A stretch of 64,000 nt of DNA from Chlorogloeopsis sp038404745 (GCF_038404745.2 NZ_JAYKTT020000078.1:35526-99525); one strand, 5' to 3'; counted from the stretch's first letter, positions 34,846-44,072 are shown. Notes: generated by a model from the sequence alone, not told the origin. A program made the numbers and translations.

Positions 34846-35760
34846 ATGAAATTACAAGATTTTCTTGGGACGGATACTAAATATGGCTTGGAAGCGATCG
34901 CTGATGATGTAGAGTTAGCTCGTCAGATTCAGGTGATATTAATAGGTTTAAGTTTACTTGAACCTCCAGCCGATGGCAAATTTGGGCCAATTTCTGTTGC
35001 CGCACTCAAAAAATTTCAATCACTGACAAATACCACAGAAACAGACTTTCTTGGAGCAGCCACAACCAAGAAACTAATTGAAACTAAAAGGGAGGATCTT
35101 CCTCAACCTCCCTTAAAGCTAGGTAACGATCTTGCCAGCAGGATTGTGAAATATATGCAGGCAATGAATTATCAAGTTTTCACTGGACTAAAAGAATACA
35201 ACATTGTTTATGTAGAGGGAATGAACGCAGATGGAAGCCTCAATAATGACAATAGAAATGAATTTAACGACCGACGGATTGTAATTGAAATAGTTGATGG
35301 TGTACCCAAAATCGTAGATCATTGGCAAGCCACCACAGAACCAGGCGCTCATTACACATACAATCCAATGAATCCGGCTGGTGCTGCCAGAATTCAATTT
35401 GGACAATACAAAGCTTGGGCAGTTGGATATCATGGCAGTGCAGAGCGTCACGAAGCCCTAGTACAGGTAATGCCAATTACCGTTTGCCGCGATTTCAACA
35501 AAGACTTTAAACGAAATAGCGATAAACTTGATACTGGTCTTTTTGCAATTAACCAGCACTGGGGCTACGATTTTCCAACCAACAACATCAAGAATGCTAG
35601 TGCAGGTTGTTTAGTAGGACGTATGCGCCAAGGACATCGAGAGTTTATGGGAATGATCAAACAAGACCGACGCTACGTAGCTAACAATAACTATGTTTTC
35701 TATACTACTGTTATTCCTGGAGATGATTTAGTGAAAAAGTTTCCAGCTACAGCCCGTTAA
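34846..35760 (+). CDS. Peptidoglycan-binding protein with putative wall-active domain
   Basis: The 304-residue protein has an N-terminal peptidoglycan-binding domain (about 20-85; GLSLLEPPADGKFGPISVAA). A C-terminal domain (about 100-300) contains HYTYNPMNPAGAARIQFGQY, FAINQHWGYDFP and NASAGCLVGR. The His and the S-A-G-C motif recall the S-x-G-C of YkuD-type L,D-transpeptidases, but the match is loose, and a phage-endolysin-like role is equally possible. No signal peptide is seen. GAGGAG lies 10 bases before the start. It converges with the anti-sigma gene. Confidence 0.7.
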   Translation: MKLQDFLGTDTKYGLEAIADDVELARQIQVILIGLSLLEPPADGKFGPISVAALKKFQSLTNTTETDFLGAATTKKLIETKREDLPQPPLKLGNDLASRIVKYMQAMNYQVFTGLKEYNIVYVEGMNADGSLNNDNRNEFNDRRIVIEIVDGVPKIVDHWQATTEPGAHYTYNPMNPAGAARIQFGQYKAWAVGYHGSAERHEALVQVMPITVCRDFNKDFKRNSDKLDTGLFAINQHWGYDFPTNNIKNASAGCLVGRMRQGHREFMGMIKQDRRYVANNNYVFYTTVIPGDDLVKKFPATAR

Positions 35761-35789
35761 GTAACTTTATTTAAATTATTACTAATTCA

Positions 35790-35830
35790 TAATTCGTAAT
35801 TCACAATTCTTTAGATTGAATTACGAATTA
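35790..35830. terminator. Bidirectional terminator between convergent genes
   Basis: TAATTCGTAATTC (35790-35802) is perfectly complementary to GAATTACGAATTA (35818-35830), forming a 13-bp AT-rich stem with a 15-base loop. It lies between two converging genes. Confidence 0.6.
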
Positions 35831-35838
35831 AAGTCTTA

Positions 35839-36270
35839 TTAAACAGATGAAACCGATTCTGGGATCGATACTTCTAACTTCAAGCAGTTTCCACCATTTA
35901 CCTGCAACTGATACTCCACCTTGTCCATCAGACGATGCATAATCAACCAACCATAACCACCTTCTTGTTTATCTGTCGGATCGGGAGCTAAATAATCAGA
36001 TAAATCGAAACCTTCACCACGATCCCAAATTTCTACAGCAATATCGCGATCCTTGAGTTCCAAACGAATTAAAACTGGTAAACAGGGCTGATCTCTATGG
36101 GCATGACGTACCACATTAGAATAGGCTTCTACTAAAGCTAACCTTAATCGACTCGATTGCCTCGGCCAATCAATAGATTCTTTGAGTTTAACTTCCAAGC
36201 ATCCTAACAACCAGTTTTCTACGATGCTTAGAAACTTTAAGTCACTTGGTACATTCAGCTCACTTTTCAT
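35839..36270 (-). CDS. Anti-sigma regulatory factor (RsbW-like ATP-binding protein)
   Basis: This 143-residue HATPase-c protein of the RsbW/SpoIIAB type has the N box LALVEAYSNVVRHAH, G1 WDRGEGFDL and the C-terminal GGYGWLIMHRLMDKVEY. Such kinases phosphorylate an anti-sigma-factor antagonist, or sequester a partner. It starts 3 bases after the upstream SpoIIE-type phosphatase stop, so the two are co-transcribed and form the opposing halves of a partner-switching module. The antagonist itself is not in the window. Confidence 0.88.
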   Translation of the reverse strand: MKSELNVPSDLKFLSIVENWLLGCLEVKLKESIDWPRQSSRLRLALVEAYSNVVRHAHRDQPCLPVLIRLELKDRDIAVEIWDRGEGFDLSDYLAPDPTDKQEGGYGWLIMHRLMDKVEYQLQVNGGNCLKLEVSIPESVSSV

Positions 36271-36273
36271 TAC

Positions 36274-37944
36274 TTATAAAACCTCTAGTGAGAGTATAGT
36301 TTGATCGTCTTCTTGAACGTGGTTGTCAGCTTGGATGCGAGCTAGTAAACTGTTGAGAGAAAGTGGTTGGGTTTCCTGTTGCAAAAGTTGCCAAAGTCCA
36401 TCTAAATTCAGCATTGAACGTTGAGTTGATTTGACACCATTGTTCAATTGTTCTGATGAATTTATATTTTTGAAAACAGTTGCTTCAGTAATACCATCAC
36501 TAGTTAGTAATAGAGTTTCTCCAGAAGTGAGAAACAATTGCCCGAAGGCTGCTTGCCACTTAGGTAAAATCCCCAAAGGAATACCACGAATCTTGAGGTA
36601 ATTAGGGTTTTGGGTTAAGGTTTTGCGAGACCATAGTAGAGGATATATATGCCCAGCATTTGCATAAACTAATTCTCCAGTGGCAGGAGTATATCGAGCT
36701 AGGAAGAGGGTAATAAAATAATTGTTACTAATTAAATCTTCAGCTAGGGCATGGTTGAGATTTTCCATCACTGCATTTGGCATCGCTGGCGTTTGTTGAG
36801 ATAATTCACGGCGCAATACCGAAATTACACTCGCCATAAACAAAGCAGCTGGCACACCTTTACCAGAAACATCACCCACTGCTATCCACAAATCGCCTTG
36901 GGGATGAACAAATACTTCAAAAAAATCTCCTCCTACTTCACGAGCGGGATAACAACAGGCTTGTACCTTTGCACCTTGAATCTCAGGTAAGCTTTGATGC
37001 AGTAGGTTGTTTTGAATTTGGCGAGCAACCTCCAATTCTGCCCGAATCTGTTCTTGCTTTTCCTGAAGGCTCTGGTAGAGTTTTGCTTGAGATAGAGCTA
37101 AAGCTGCTTGTTCGGCAACTCTTGCTACAAGCTCAATATCTTCATCTTGCCAAGGGCGATCGCGTTCCCACTCAAATAGAGCAATAACTGCAAGTAGGTG
37201 TTGCTGGTAAGTAAGTGGTACGGCTAGCTGATAACAAAGTCCATGTTCATGAGTGCATTGATTGTGTTGGTAATGATGGCTTTCTAGAACTTGTTCAATT
37301 AAATTATTAGGAGCGAGCGAAAAGTTACATAAAGGAGTTTTAGAACTAAGATAAGAAAACTCCGCAGATGTCAGACAATTATTTTCTATTGGTCTAAGTA
37401 AACAATAACTAGTTTCAAAAGTTTGACCGATGATGGTAACAATCTTTTGCAGCATACTAGAGTAGTCTAATGACTCTTGAATTGCTGTTGTCACTGCATT
37501 AAATAAAGATTCTCGCCGCAAAGCACGACTTAACTCTTGAGTGCGTTTTTTGACTACGCGATATGTATCTACTGCTTGCTGAACAATTATCCGTAACTGA
37601 TCAGGTTTCCAAGGTTTGGTGATATATTTGAAAACTTGACCGGAGTTAATCGCATCTACCAAATCTTCAACATCGGTAAATCCCGTTAGTAAAATGCGAA
37701 TCGTATCAGGAAATCGCTCCACTGTCAGCCTCAGAAACTCCGTACCATTCATGTTTGGCATTCTTTGGTCAGAGATAATTATGGCCATTTCGCCTTCTTG
37801 ATTTAAAATCTCAAAAGCACTCAGAGCATTACTTGCTTTATATACTTGAAAATCTCGTCTAAAGGTGCGGTAGAGCAACTCTAAATTATCCGGCTCGTCA
37901 TCTACCACCATAAGTTTAAGTTTTGCTACATCTGTCTCGGTCAT
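36274..37944 (-). CDS. Response regulator with SpoIIE/PP2C phosphatase output
   Basis: The 556-residue protein has a receiver (about 8-125; acceptor Asp in IIISDQRMPNMNG), a GAF (about 150-295; GLCYQLAVPL, VAEQAALALSQAKL), a short coiled coil and a PP2C/SpoIIE phosphatase (about 315-556). The phosphatase has PAREVGGDFFEVF, VGDVSGKGVPAAL, ANAGHIYPLLW and LLTSDGITEA, with all metal-binding Asp present. Signal input through phosphorylation would free the anti-sigma antagonist by dephosphorylation. It is translated just ahead of the RsbW-like kinase. Confidence 0.92.
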   Translation of the reverse strand: MTETDVAKLKLMVVDDEPDNLELLYRTFRRDFQVYKASNALSAFEILNQEGEMAIIISDQRMPNMNGTEFLRLTVERFPDTIRILLTGFTDVEDLVDAINSGQVFKYITKPWKPDQLRIIVQQAVDTYRVVKKRTQELSRALRRESLFNAVTTAIQESLDYSSMLQKIVTIIGQTFETSYCLLRPIENNCLTSAEFSYLSSKTPLCNFSLAPNNLIEQVLESHHYQHNQCTHEHGLCYQLAVPLTYQQHLLAVIALFEWERDRPWQDEDIELVARVAEQAALALSQAKLYQSLQEKQEQIRAELEVARQIQNNLLHQSLPEIQGAKVQACCYPAREVGGDFFEVFVHPQGDLWIAVGDVSGKGVPAALFMASVISVLRRELSQQTPAMPNAVMENLNHALAEDLISNNYFITLFLARYTPATGELVYANAGHIYPLLWSRKTLTQNPNYLKIRGIPLGILPKWQAAFGQLFLTSGETLLLTSDGITEATVFKNINSSEQLNNGVKSTQRSMLNLDGLWQLLQQETQPLSLNSLLARIQADNHVQEDDQTILSLEVL

Positions 37945-38127
37945 AGGTGGCTTTAATTTCCGGATATTTAGATCGCAAATTTGTGTAATTTAAATTACAT
38001 TTGACCATCAATAAACAACTAGATAGATCTAATTCAAAATAACCGATTCTTTTTTAACACATATTTTGCTTGTAGTGATAAATTTACGTATATTTTCCTC
38101 AACAGCAACCACACCATAAAATCCAGT

Positions 38128-38856
38128 CTATCCAACTAATCCAGAGCGCAATGCCCGGACTGCCGCCTGGGTACGGTCATCGGCACAGAGCTTGTTTAAA
38201 ATATTACGAACATGAGTTTTGACTGTACCAACTGTGATATAAAGCCTTTCCGCAATGACAGCGTTGCTGCAACCTTCAACAATCAATTGCAATACTTCTA
38301 ATTCCCTCTCTGTTAAGGTATAGGGATCGATCATCTCTTCATTATTTTCTACTGCTTCCGAAGTTGGAACAGTCGTTGTGGTTTTAGAATCTGTTGCTAA
38401 TACTTCTGGCTTGTGTTGATTTTGTCGAGCCTGTTGCAAAACAATGCGAGCGATCGCTGGATCGATCCAGGCATTACCGTTGTAAGTTACACGCACAGCT
38501 TCCAGTAAATTATCAAATTTGATATCCTTCATGCAGTAAGAATCTGCACCCGCGGCAAAAGCTGCTAGTACTGCCTCTTTATTATCTCTTAGTGTCAAAA
38601 TCAAAACCTTCGTCAGTGATTCTTCTCCTGTCAGAAAAGATTTGACCTCTCGTGTCAGTTCTATACCATCTTTGTCTGGTAAACCAATATCTATAATTGC
38701 AATGTCAGGTTGTACCATTTTTAACAGCCTAAGTCCATCAGCAGCGTTGGCAGCTTCTCCTACAACTTCAATTTCTTCTTTTTGCTGTAGTGCTGTTCTA
38801 ATACCTACACGAGTGAGGTCATGGTCTTCAATTAGTGCCACACGAATTTTGCTCAT
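38128..38856 (-). CDS. NarL/LuxR-family response regulator
   Basis: The 242-residue regulator has a receiver domain (IRVALIEDHDLTRVGIRTAL, acceptor Asp in AIIDIGLPDKDG, Lys in YCMKDIKF). A polar linker (about 140-175) joins it to a C-terminal LuxR HTH with TERELEVLQLIVEGCSNAVI and TVGTVKTHVRNILNKL. The linker is longer than usual. No kinase gene is adjacent, although the phosphatase module lies just downstream on the same strand. Targets are unknown. Confidence 0.92.
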   Translation of the reverse strand: MSKIRVALIEDHDLTRVGIRTALQQKEEIEVVGEAANAADGLRLLKMVQPDIAIIDIGLPDKDGIELTREVKSFLTGEESLTKVLILTLRDNKEAVLAAFAAGADSYCMKDIKFDNLLEAVRVTYNGNAWIDPAIARIVLQQARQNQHKPEVLATDSKTTTTVPTSEAVENNEEMIDPYTLTERELEVLQLIVEGCSNAVIAERLYITVGTVKTHVRNILNKLCADDRTQAAVRALRSGLVG

Positions 38857-39457
38857 TGTTTATTTCTGCCCGTCGTACTCTTCACTGTAAAATTGAGTTT
38901 ACTAAAAAGTTTTAGGATGTGTAGTTTAAAGATATTGGGTTCTTTGTAAAAAAGATATAGGGGTGTTTGAGAGACAACATCATTTTTGACCTTGTTGTCA
39001 GTGATAGAGATCACTGTCTGAGTATGATTTTTTATCTATAACAATGCCCCATATCAATACATTTATTCTGGGTTTTTATGAAATTAATGAACTCACAATG
39101 CAAAATAACATAAGCTCTATCCAATATACTGCTGGGCAGGGGATAGTAAATAGATCCTGCTTTCTATATAATTTGACGCTTTATGTCCTCTACCCTTTTT
39201 GAATACTTTATATTTTAGTCTGAATATGTTTACTAAATCTTTGTATTATTTTTAACTAATATATTTGTTTTACTACTTCAGTATACTGAAGTAATAATCT
39301 ACTTAAAATCTATGTTAAATCTAGACAGCTTATAGATTTATGCATTTTTATAGAGTATTTTTTTATGCTAAAATTTAAACAAATAAGATTGTTTAAAAAA
39401 ATTTGTTAAACTATCGTTCAATAAACTTTATGGTGTGAGGCTACTAAAGAATAGACT
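38857..39457. promoter_or_regulatory. Divergent AT-rich promoter region with several inverted repeats
   Basis: It holds three inverted repeats: GACAACA...TGTTGTC (38973-38999), CAGTGAT-agag-ATCACTG (38999-39016) and the perfect 20-mer TACTTCAGTATACTGAAGTA (39274-39293). The first two lie upstream of the NarL gene, the third upstream of the glycosyltransferase. They are candidate operator sites; no gene is seen. Confidence 0.5.
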
Positions 39458-40213
39458 ATGTCTAAACCGCCTAAAGTATTTTCAGTGTTAGGGCTACCAG
39501 TTCATGTCATGACTGATTATCCAGGCTGGCTGCTAGAACGCCTGCAAAAAGGAATGGGAACTCATGTAGTAACCTTGAATGCAGAAATGACTATGCAGGC
39601 AGAGCAAAATCCATCCTTAGCTCAAGCAATTAAAAGTGCGGAGCTAGTAATTCCAGATGGAGCAGGGGTAGTTCTATTTTTGCAGTGGCTGCGGCGGCAA
39701 CAAGTGCAACGCACTCCAGGAATTGAACTAGCAGAAACGCTACTGCGAGAAATTGGAAAGCAAAGAACAGATGCAAAAGTATTTTTCTATGGCGGAGCGC
39801 CTGGGGTAGCTGCCAAGGCAGCAGAGTATTGGCTGGCTCAAATCCCTAGTTTAGTCGTAGCAGGAACTCATTCGGGTTTCCATTCCCCAGCAGAAGTAGA
39901 ACAATTGCGACAAACTCTTGCCCAAATTCAACCACAAGTGATTTTTGTAGGCTTGGGCGTGCCGCGTCAAGAATTATGGATCGCCCAGAACCGTCATTTG
40001 TGTCCCCAGGCAATTTGGGTAGGAGTTGGTGGTAGTTTCGATATTTGGTCTGGTACAAAAAATCGTGCTCCAGCTTGGTTGGGGAATAATCACTTGGAAT
40101 GGTTGTATCGGCTGTATAAAGAGCCTTGGCGTTGGCGGCGAATGTTGGCTTTACCCAAGTTCGCACTAAAATCTTTAGTTTATGGTTTGACAGCAAAAGA
40201 AGTGATCAGCTAG
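39458..40213 (+). CDS. WecG/TagA/CpsF family glycosyltransferase
   Basis: This 251-residue GT26-type enzyme transfers an N-acetyl-hexosamine sugar to a lipid-linked acceptor. Characteristic segments are VVTLNAEM, VIPDGAGVV, VFFYGGAPGVAAKAAEY, VIFVGLGVPRQELWIAQN and VGVGGSFDIWSG. The C-terminal LEWLYRLYKEPWRWRRML is the family's membrane-associating tail. It probably works in exopolysaccharide or teichoic-like glycan assembly. A strong terminator follows. Confidence 0.92.
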   Translation: MSKPPKVFSVLGLPVHVMTDYPGWLLERLQKGMGTHVVTLNAEMTMQAEQNPSLAQAIKSAELVIPDGAGVVLFLQWLRRQQVQRTPGIELAETLLREIGKQRTDAKVFFYGGAPGVAAKAAEYWLAQIPSLVVAGTHSGFHSPAEVEQLRQTLAQIQPQVIFVGLGVPRQELWIAQNRHLCPQAIWVGVGGSFDIWSGTKNRAPAWLGNNHLEWLYRLYKEPWRWRRMLALPKFALKSLVYGLTAKEVIS

Positions 40214-40251
40214 TAACTAGCCTGAAAACTTTAAAACCGATTAATCTTTGA

Positions 40252-40285
40252 GGTGCGTTAAGGTGTACTTAACGCACCATTTTGC
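40252..40285 (+). terminator. Terminator after the WecG-type gene
   Basis: GGTGCGTTAAG (40252-40262) pairs perfectly with CTTAACGCACC (40268-40278), loop of 5 bases, followed by ATTTTGCTTTC. Confidence 0.75.
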
Positions 40286-40580
40286 TTTCTATCATCTCTT
40301 TCTTTACCTTTTATAAGTAACTACGCATAAACAACTTAGCCATTTCTCAATACGGTGAAATCGCTGTATTCATTTGCTGTTCTCTGTTCCCTTGCCTAAC
40401 CCAATAATTTATTTGGCACGGCTACTTACATAAAATCTACGAGTAATCATAAATCTGACATTGATGAAGATACCCACCGCTAAATTTTGTAAACAATTTT
40501 GAGTATGAAGTAAGATTCCTGGTTTGTAATTGGGAATCCTTATTTTGTAACTAATTTCAGGGTATGAGGAAGTATCAGCA

Positions 40581-41327
40581 ATGCCAGCAGTAGAATCAAA
40601 GGCAGCGACTGAAAAATCTGTTCATTTTCAAGACAGTGACACGCAACAGTCCAGTAATAGCGCTGCGGCAATGGTGCAATTGCGTTCTGTTACCAAAACA
40701 TATTCCCAGGGAAATAGTGTCCTCTTAAATGTGAATTTGTACCTCAAACTGGGAGAATTTTTGTTTATTACAGGGGCAAGTGGTTCTGGTAAATCTACGC
40801 TCTTGAAACTGCTCTACGGACAGGAGATACCAACACAAGGAGAAGTAATAGTTGATCAATGTAATACCAAAGTTTTGCGAGGCGATCGCCTATCGTTATT
40901 GCGACGACGCATTGGCATTGTCTTTCAAGATTACAAATTAATGCCTCAGCGGACAGTCGCAGAAAATGTGATTGTTGTATTACAAGCACAAGGGTATACT
41001 CGCAAAGAAATTCAAAGGCGTTTAGAACCAACTTTAAAGTTGGTAGGTTTGCTCAATAAAGCTGATTGCTTTCCCGATCAACTTTCTGGAGGAGAACAGC
41101 AACGAGTAGGCATAGCCAGAGCGATCATCGGAACGCCACCACTAATTTTAGCTGATGAACCAACCGGAAATCTCGATCCTGATAATTCCTGGCAAGTGAT
41201 GCAGATTTTCCAAAAGTTGAACACCTTCGGAGCAACTGTAATTGTTACAACTCACGATGAACAGTTAGTGCGGCGCTGCAATCATCGTGTGATCCAAGTC
41301 CGAAATGGACAGTTACATCAAATATAG
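40581..41327 (+). CDS. ftsE: Cell division ATP-binding protein FtsE
   Basis: FtsE is the ATPase of the FtsEX complex, which activates cell-wall hydrolases at the septum. The 248 residues contain Walker A ITGASGSGKSTLLKLLYG, FQDYKLMPQRTVAENV, signature LSGGEQQRVGIARA and Walker B LILADEPTGNLDP. The first 30 residues are a Ser/Ala-rich extension, common in cyanobacterial members. FtsX is not adjacent; the next gene on the plus strand is unrelated. The final RNGQLHQI is the normal end. Confidence 0.92.
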   Translation: MPAVESKAATEKSVHFQDSDTQQSSNSAAAMVQLRSVTKTYSQGNSVLLNVNLYLKLGEFLFITGASGSGKSTLLKLLYGQEIPTQGEVIVDQCNTKVLRGDRLSLLRRRIGIVFQDYKLMPQRTVAENVIVVLQAQGYTRKEIQRRLEPTLKLVGLLNKADCFPDQLSGGEQQRVGIARAIIGTPPLILADEPTGNLDPDNSWQVMQIFQKLNTFGATVIVTTHDEQLVRRCNHRVIQVRNGQLHQI

Positions 41328-41351
41328 TCAAGAGTAATTAGTCATTGGTCG

Positions 41352-41419
41352 GTAGGGGCGGGTTTTATTGATAATCTTTGGGTTGAAACAGACGATTTAT
41401 CCTTTAAACCCACCCGTAC
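41352..41419. mobile_element. 68-bp inverted-repeat element, copy A
   Basis: The ends GTAGGGGCGGGTTT and AAACCCACCCGTAC are inverted repeats. Two further copies of exactly 68 bp lie at 42587-42654 (inverted) and 54732-54799. This one sits just after ftsE. Confidence 0.75.
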
Positions 41420-41469
41420 AGTGGTTAGTACAGAGGCGATTAATTGCGTCTATACAATTGTTCTCACAC

Positions 41470-42237
41470 TTAACAACTAACCCGACTCTTACTTTTAGTA
41501 TGGGTTGGTATTTTTATTGCAGTTGTAGTTGGTGAAAGGATTTGTAGTTGTTCTAAAGCTTGCAAACTCTGAAAAATTGCCTCTCTAATAGCTGGTTCTT
41601 CTTCCTGACGTAGAAGAAGTTGTAAACATTCGGTGATGTTTTGCTGTTCACAGAAGTCAACGCGTTTACGAGTGAATAATTTAGTAATCTGCCGTACTGC
41701 TACTAAACGCTTGAGCGGGTCTTTTTCTGTTAAGTTTTCTACTAACCGATCTAATTGGTTTTCCTCTTGAAAACCATAGAAATTAACTATCTGCCACAGC
41801 ACTAAAATTAGAGTTAATAGTGTCCCTAAACCTTGCACAATCAAACCAGTAGCAATCCAAGGACTTTTGGCGTCAAACCAAATAGCAGCTGCCATATAGG
41901 TACTAACACAAGCAATTCCACCACTGGAGACTGCGATCGCTAACCTATGACTGGGACTATTTAAAAATTTCCGAATCTCAGACCAGCGCAACTGCCAGTT
42001 CCAACCCTGGATCGAATAAGTTAATATCATTATCCCGACACCTACACTGCTAGCTAATAGCAGCTTCCAATTCCACAACAGCATAGCGATCGCTATTGTC
42101 AGAAATCCAAGCACGCCTCCTGGCTCTTGGAAGCGTTTTAGAGCTATATTTTTTGTGGCTCTTAACTTGAACTCCGGAAGCTTCCCGTTAAAAATTTGGT
42201 CAATTACTTGCTGCCAAGAAGACGAAGCCTGTGCCAC
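41470..42237 (-). CDS. Cyanobacterial membrane protein with C-terminal HEAT-like helices
   Basis: The 255-residue protein is not named. Four hydrophobic segments lie at about 42-60, 62-76, 98-118 and 127-148. The C-terminal third (155-235) is helical and HEAT/armadillo-like (DPLKRLVAVRQITKLF, EPAIREAIFQSLQALEQL). There is no catalytic motif. The soluble N- and C-termini probably face the cytosol. The family appears restricted to cyanobacteria from memory. Confidence 0.75.
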   Translation of the reverse strand: MAQASSSWQQVIDQIFNGKLPEFKLRATKNIALKRFQEPGGVLGFLTIAIAMLLWNWKLLLASSVGVGIMILTYSIQGWNWQLRWSEIRKFLNSPSHRLAIAVSSGGIACVSTYMAAAIWFDAKSPWIATGLIVQGLGTLLTLILVLWQIVNFYGFQEENQLDRLVENLTEKDPLKRLVAVRQITKLFTRKRVDFCEQQNITECLQLLLRQEEEPAIREAIFQSLQALEQLQILSPTTTAIKIPTHTKSKSRVSC

Positions 42238-42282
42238 GGTTATTTACCCACTTGATTGTAAATTTATTATTTGTAGTATTTT

Positions 42283-42304
42283 TTACATCTACTGGTAGAT
42301 GTAA
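42283..42304. promoter_or_regulatory. Perfect inverted repeat upstream of the HEAT-like membrane protein
   Basis: TTACATCTAC-TG-GTAGATGTAA has perfect 10-bp arms and lies 46 bases upstream of the minus-strand start at 42237. It is a good operator candidate. Confidence 0.5.
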
Positions 42305-42586
42305 TCGATTAAGCAATAGCCTCTACCTAGAATACATGAGCTAGAGGTTGTGCCACAGATTTTATCACTGAGTTTTTTAAGTTTTAAGCTTAAAACAGAA
42401 ATTAAGCTCATTTCATCCCTACTTTTTAGCGCTTCTGTTTACACTACCAGTTCAGAATTAGTAAAAAAGTGAATTTCTCTCTATCGAGATAGGTAGGAAG
42501 GCAGAAAGCGTGGGAAAGTGGGGACGGAAGGGGAAACAGGGACGCGGAAGGAGACAAAAAGAGTAATGAAACAACCACTAACCACT

Positions 42587-42654
42587 GTACGGACGGGTTT
42601 AGAAGATAAATTATCTGTTTAAACCCAAAGATTATCAACAAAACCCGCTCCTAC
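42587..42654. mobile_element. 68-bp inverted-repeat element, copy B (inverted)
   Basis: It begins GTACGGACGGGTTT and ends AAACCCGCTCCTAC, the inverse of copies A and C. It lies 37 bases upstream of the hydrolase-fold gene. The rest of 42305-42586 shows G/A-rich repeat-core-like sequence (near 42500-42560) and no gene. Confidence 0.75.
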
Positions 42655-42655
42655 C

Positions 42656-42694
42656 ACTGACTAATGACTAATGACCAATGACTAATAACTAATG
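42656..42694. repeat. Heptamer tandem repeat touching a start codon
   Basis: Five tandem units of a 7-base motif (ACTAATG and variants) run directly into the ATG at 42692. The last unit supplies the start codon. Confidence 0.75.
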
Positions 42695-43618
42695 CCTATG
42701 TTTCAAGCACTGGGATTTGAACAACGCTCCGTAATTACCTCACTTGGTAGAGTGGTTTACTATACTGCTGTCGGTTCACCTTGGCAAGATGAAATGACTG
42801 CCAGCCAAGACAAGGATACTTTGGTATTCCTACATGGATTCGGTGGTGGGTCTTCTGCGTATGAATGGTCAAAAGTTTATCCAGCCTTTGCTGCGGAATA
42901 CCGTATTCTCGCACCAGATTTACTCGGTTGGGGGTTCTCCTCACATCCAGCACGCAGTTACACAATAGAAGATTATTTGACAACGATCCGTGAGTTTTTG
43001 CAGCAGACTTGTAATCGTGCAGTAACGGTAATTGCTTCTTCTTTAACAGCAGCTTTTACGATTCGATTAGCGATCGCCTCGCCCGAATTATTCAAATCCT
43101 TAATTCTCACCACACCTGCCGGATTAGCTGATTTTGGGCAAGATTACTCTCGTAGCTTGTTTGCTCAATTAGTTGCGATTCCTATTCTTGATCGTGTAAT
43201 TTACAGTACTGGGATTGCCACTGAAGCAGGTATTCGCAATTTCTTGGAGCAACGACAATTTGCTAACCCGAATCGAGTCTACGAGGAAATTCTTCAAGCC
43301 TATCTAGAATCTGCTAGACAACCAAATGCGGAATATGCAGCACTATCTTTTGTACGTGGCGACTTGAGCTTTGATTTGTCACTTTATATTCAGCAGTTAA
43401 CTATTCCCACTGCAATGATTTGGGGACAACAGTCACAATTCACCGGGCTAGAAGTTGGTCGCCGCCTTGCTCAGATGAATCCACAAGCGATAAGATTTTT
43501 TCAAGCATTAGAGGACGTGGGCTTAACACCCCAGTTAGAAGTGCCGGGAGTTACAATTGGCTTGATCAGAAAATATTTACCGTTGCTGAGTGAATCGCCA
43601 ACAGCACTGACTTACTGA
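42692..43618 (+). CDS. Alpha/beta-hydrolase-fold protein, apparently without a catalytic triad
   Basis: The 308-residue protein has the alpha/beta-hydrolase fold (VFLHGFGGGSSAYEW, LAPDLLGWGFSSHP). The nucleophile elbow reads IASSLTAA instead of G-x-S-x-G. The Asp position in MIWGQQSQFTG is Ser. The His position in the usual GHxPxLE reads DVGLTPQLE. All three triad sites are therefore changed or doubtful, suggesting a non-enzymatic role, as known for several plastid and cyanobacterial members. No signal peptide is seen. The start is inside a heptamer repeat. Confidence 0.82.
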   Translation: MPMFQALGFEQRSVITSLGRVVYYTAVGSPWQDEMTASQDKDTLVFLHGFGGGSSAYEWSKVYPAFAAEYRILAPDLLGWGFSSHPARSYTIEDYLTTIREFLQQTCNRAVTVIASSLTAAFTIRLAIASPELFKSLILTTPAGLADFGQDYSRSLFAQLVAIPILDRVIYSTGIATEAGIRNFLEQRQFANPNRVYEEILQAYLESARQPNAEYAALSFVRGDLSFDLSLYIQQLTIPTAMIWGQQSQFTGLEVGRRLAQMNPQAIRFFQALEDVGLTPQLEVPGVTIGLIRKYLPLLSESPTALTY

Positions 43619-43660
43619 ACGCTCAATTCATCACTAGAGCGTCAAATTGATATGGGGTGA

Positions 43661-43832
43661 TATAACTCCGAAATACCCACACAGTCTATGATGTAGGACG
43701 CGTTATGAACTCTGCTCTAACGCACCAAAGCCTTTGGAAGGTGCGTTACGCTTCGCTCACACACCCTACCTAAATTATTCCAAAAATAAAATATGAGTCC
43801 TATATAACTCTGAAATGCCCACACAGTCTGCT
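43661..43832. repeat. Direct repeats flanking a hairpin, upstream of sir
   Basis: Two 30-base units, TATAACTCCGAAATACCCAC at 43661 and TATAACTCTGAAATGCCCAC at 43803 (first 20 bases given), flank a segment with the hairpin TAACGCACC/GGTGCGTTA (43718-43748). The layout suggests an inserted repeat element. No gene is seen in 43619-44072; the sir promoter should lie near 43960-44060. Confidence 0.6.
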
Positions 43833-44072
43833 TATAACAGCAGATTGGAAAGCAGCTACTAAAAAGTAACTAATACCTGATAATTTATTAGTAATATCGC
43901 TGGGTTTGTTAAGTGTTGCATCGCTGACAAAGCCAGCTTTTTGTCATGTTAGAATCGGACTATTCTTCCTTATTCCGACCGGGTTACTGGGATTAATTAA
44001 GCCGAATGGATGCTTTATAAATCCAGGCTTCGGCAGTTATTGATGCTTTGTTGAGAATACTATACAACTGCA

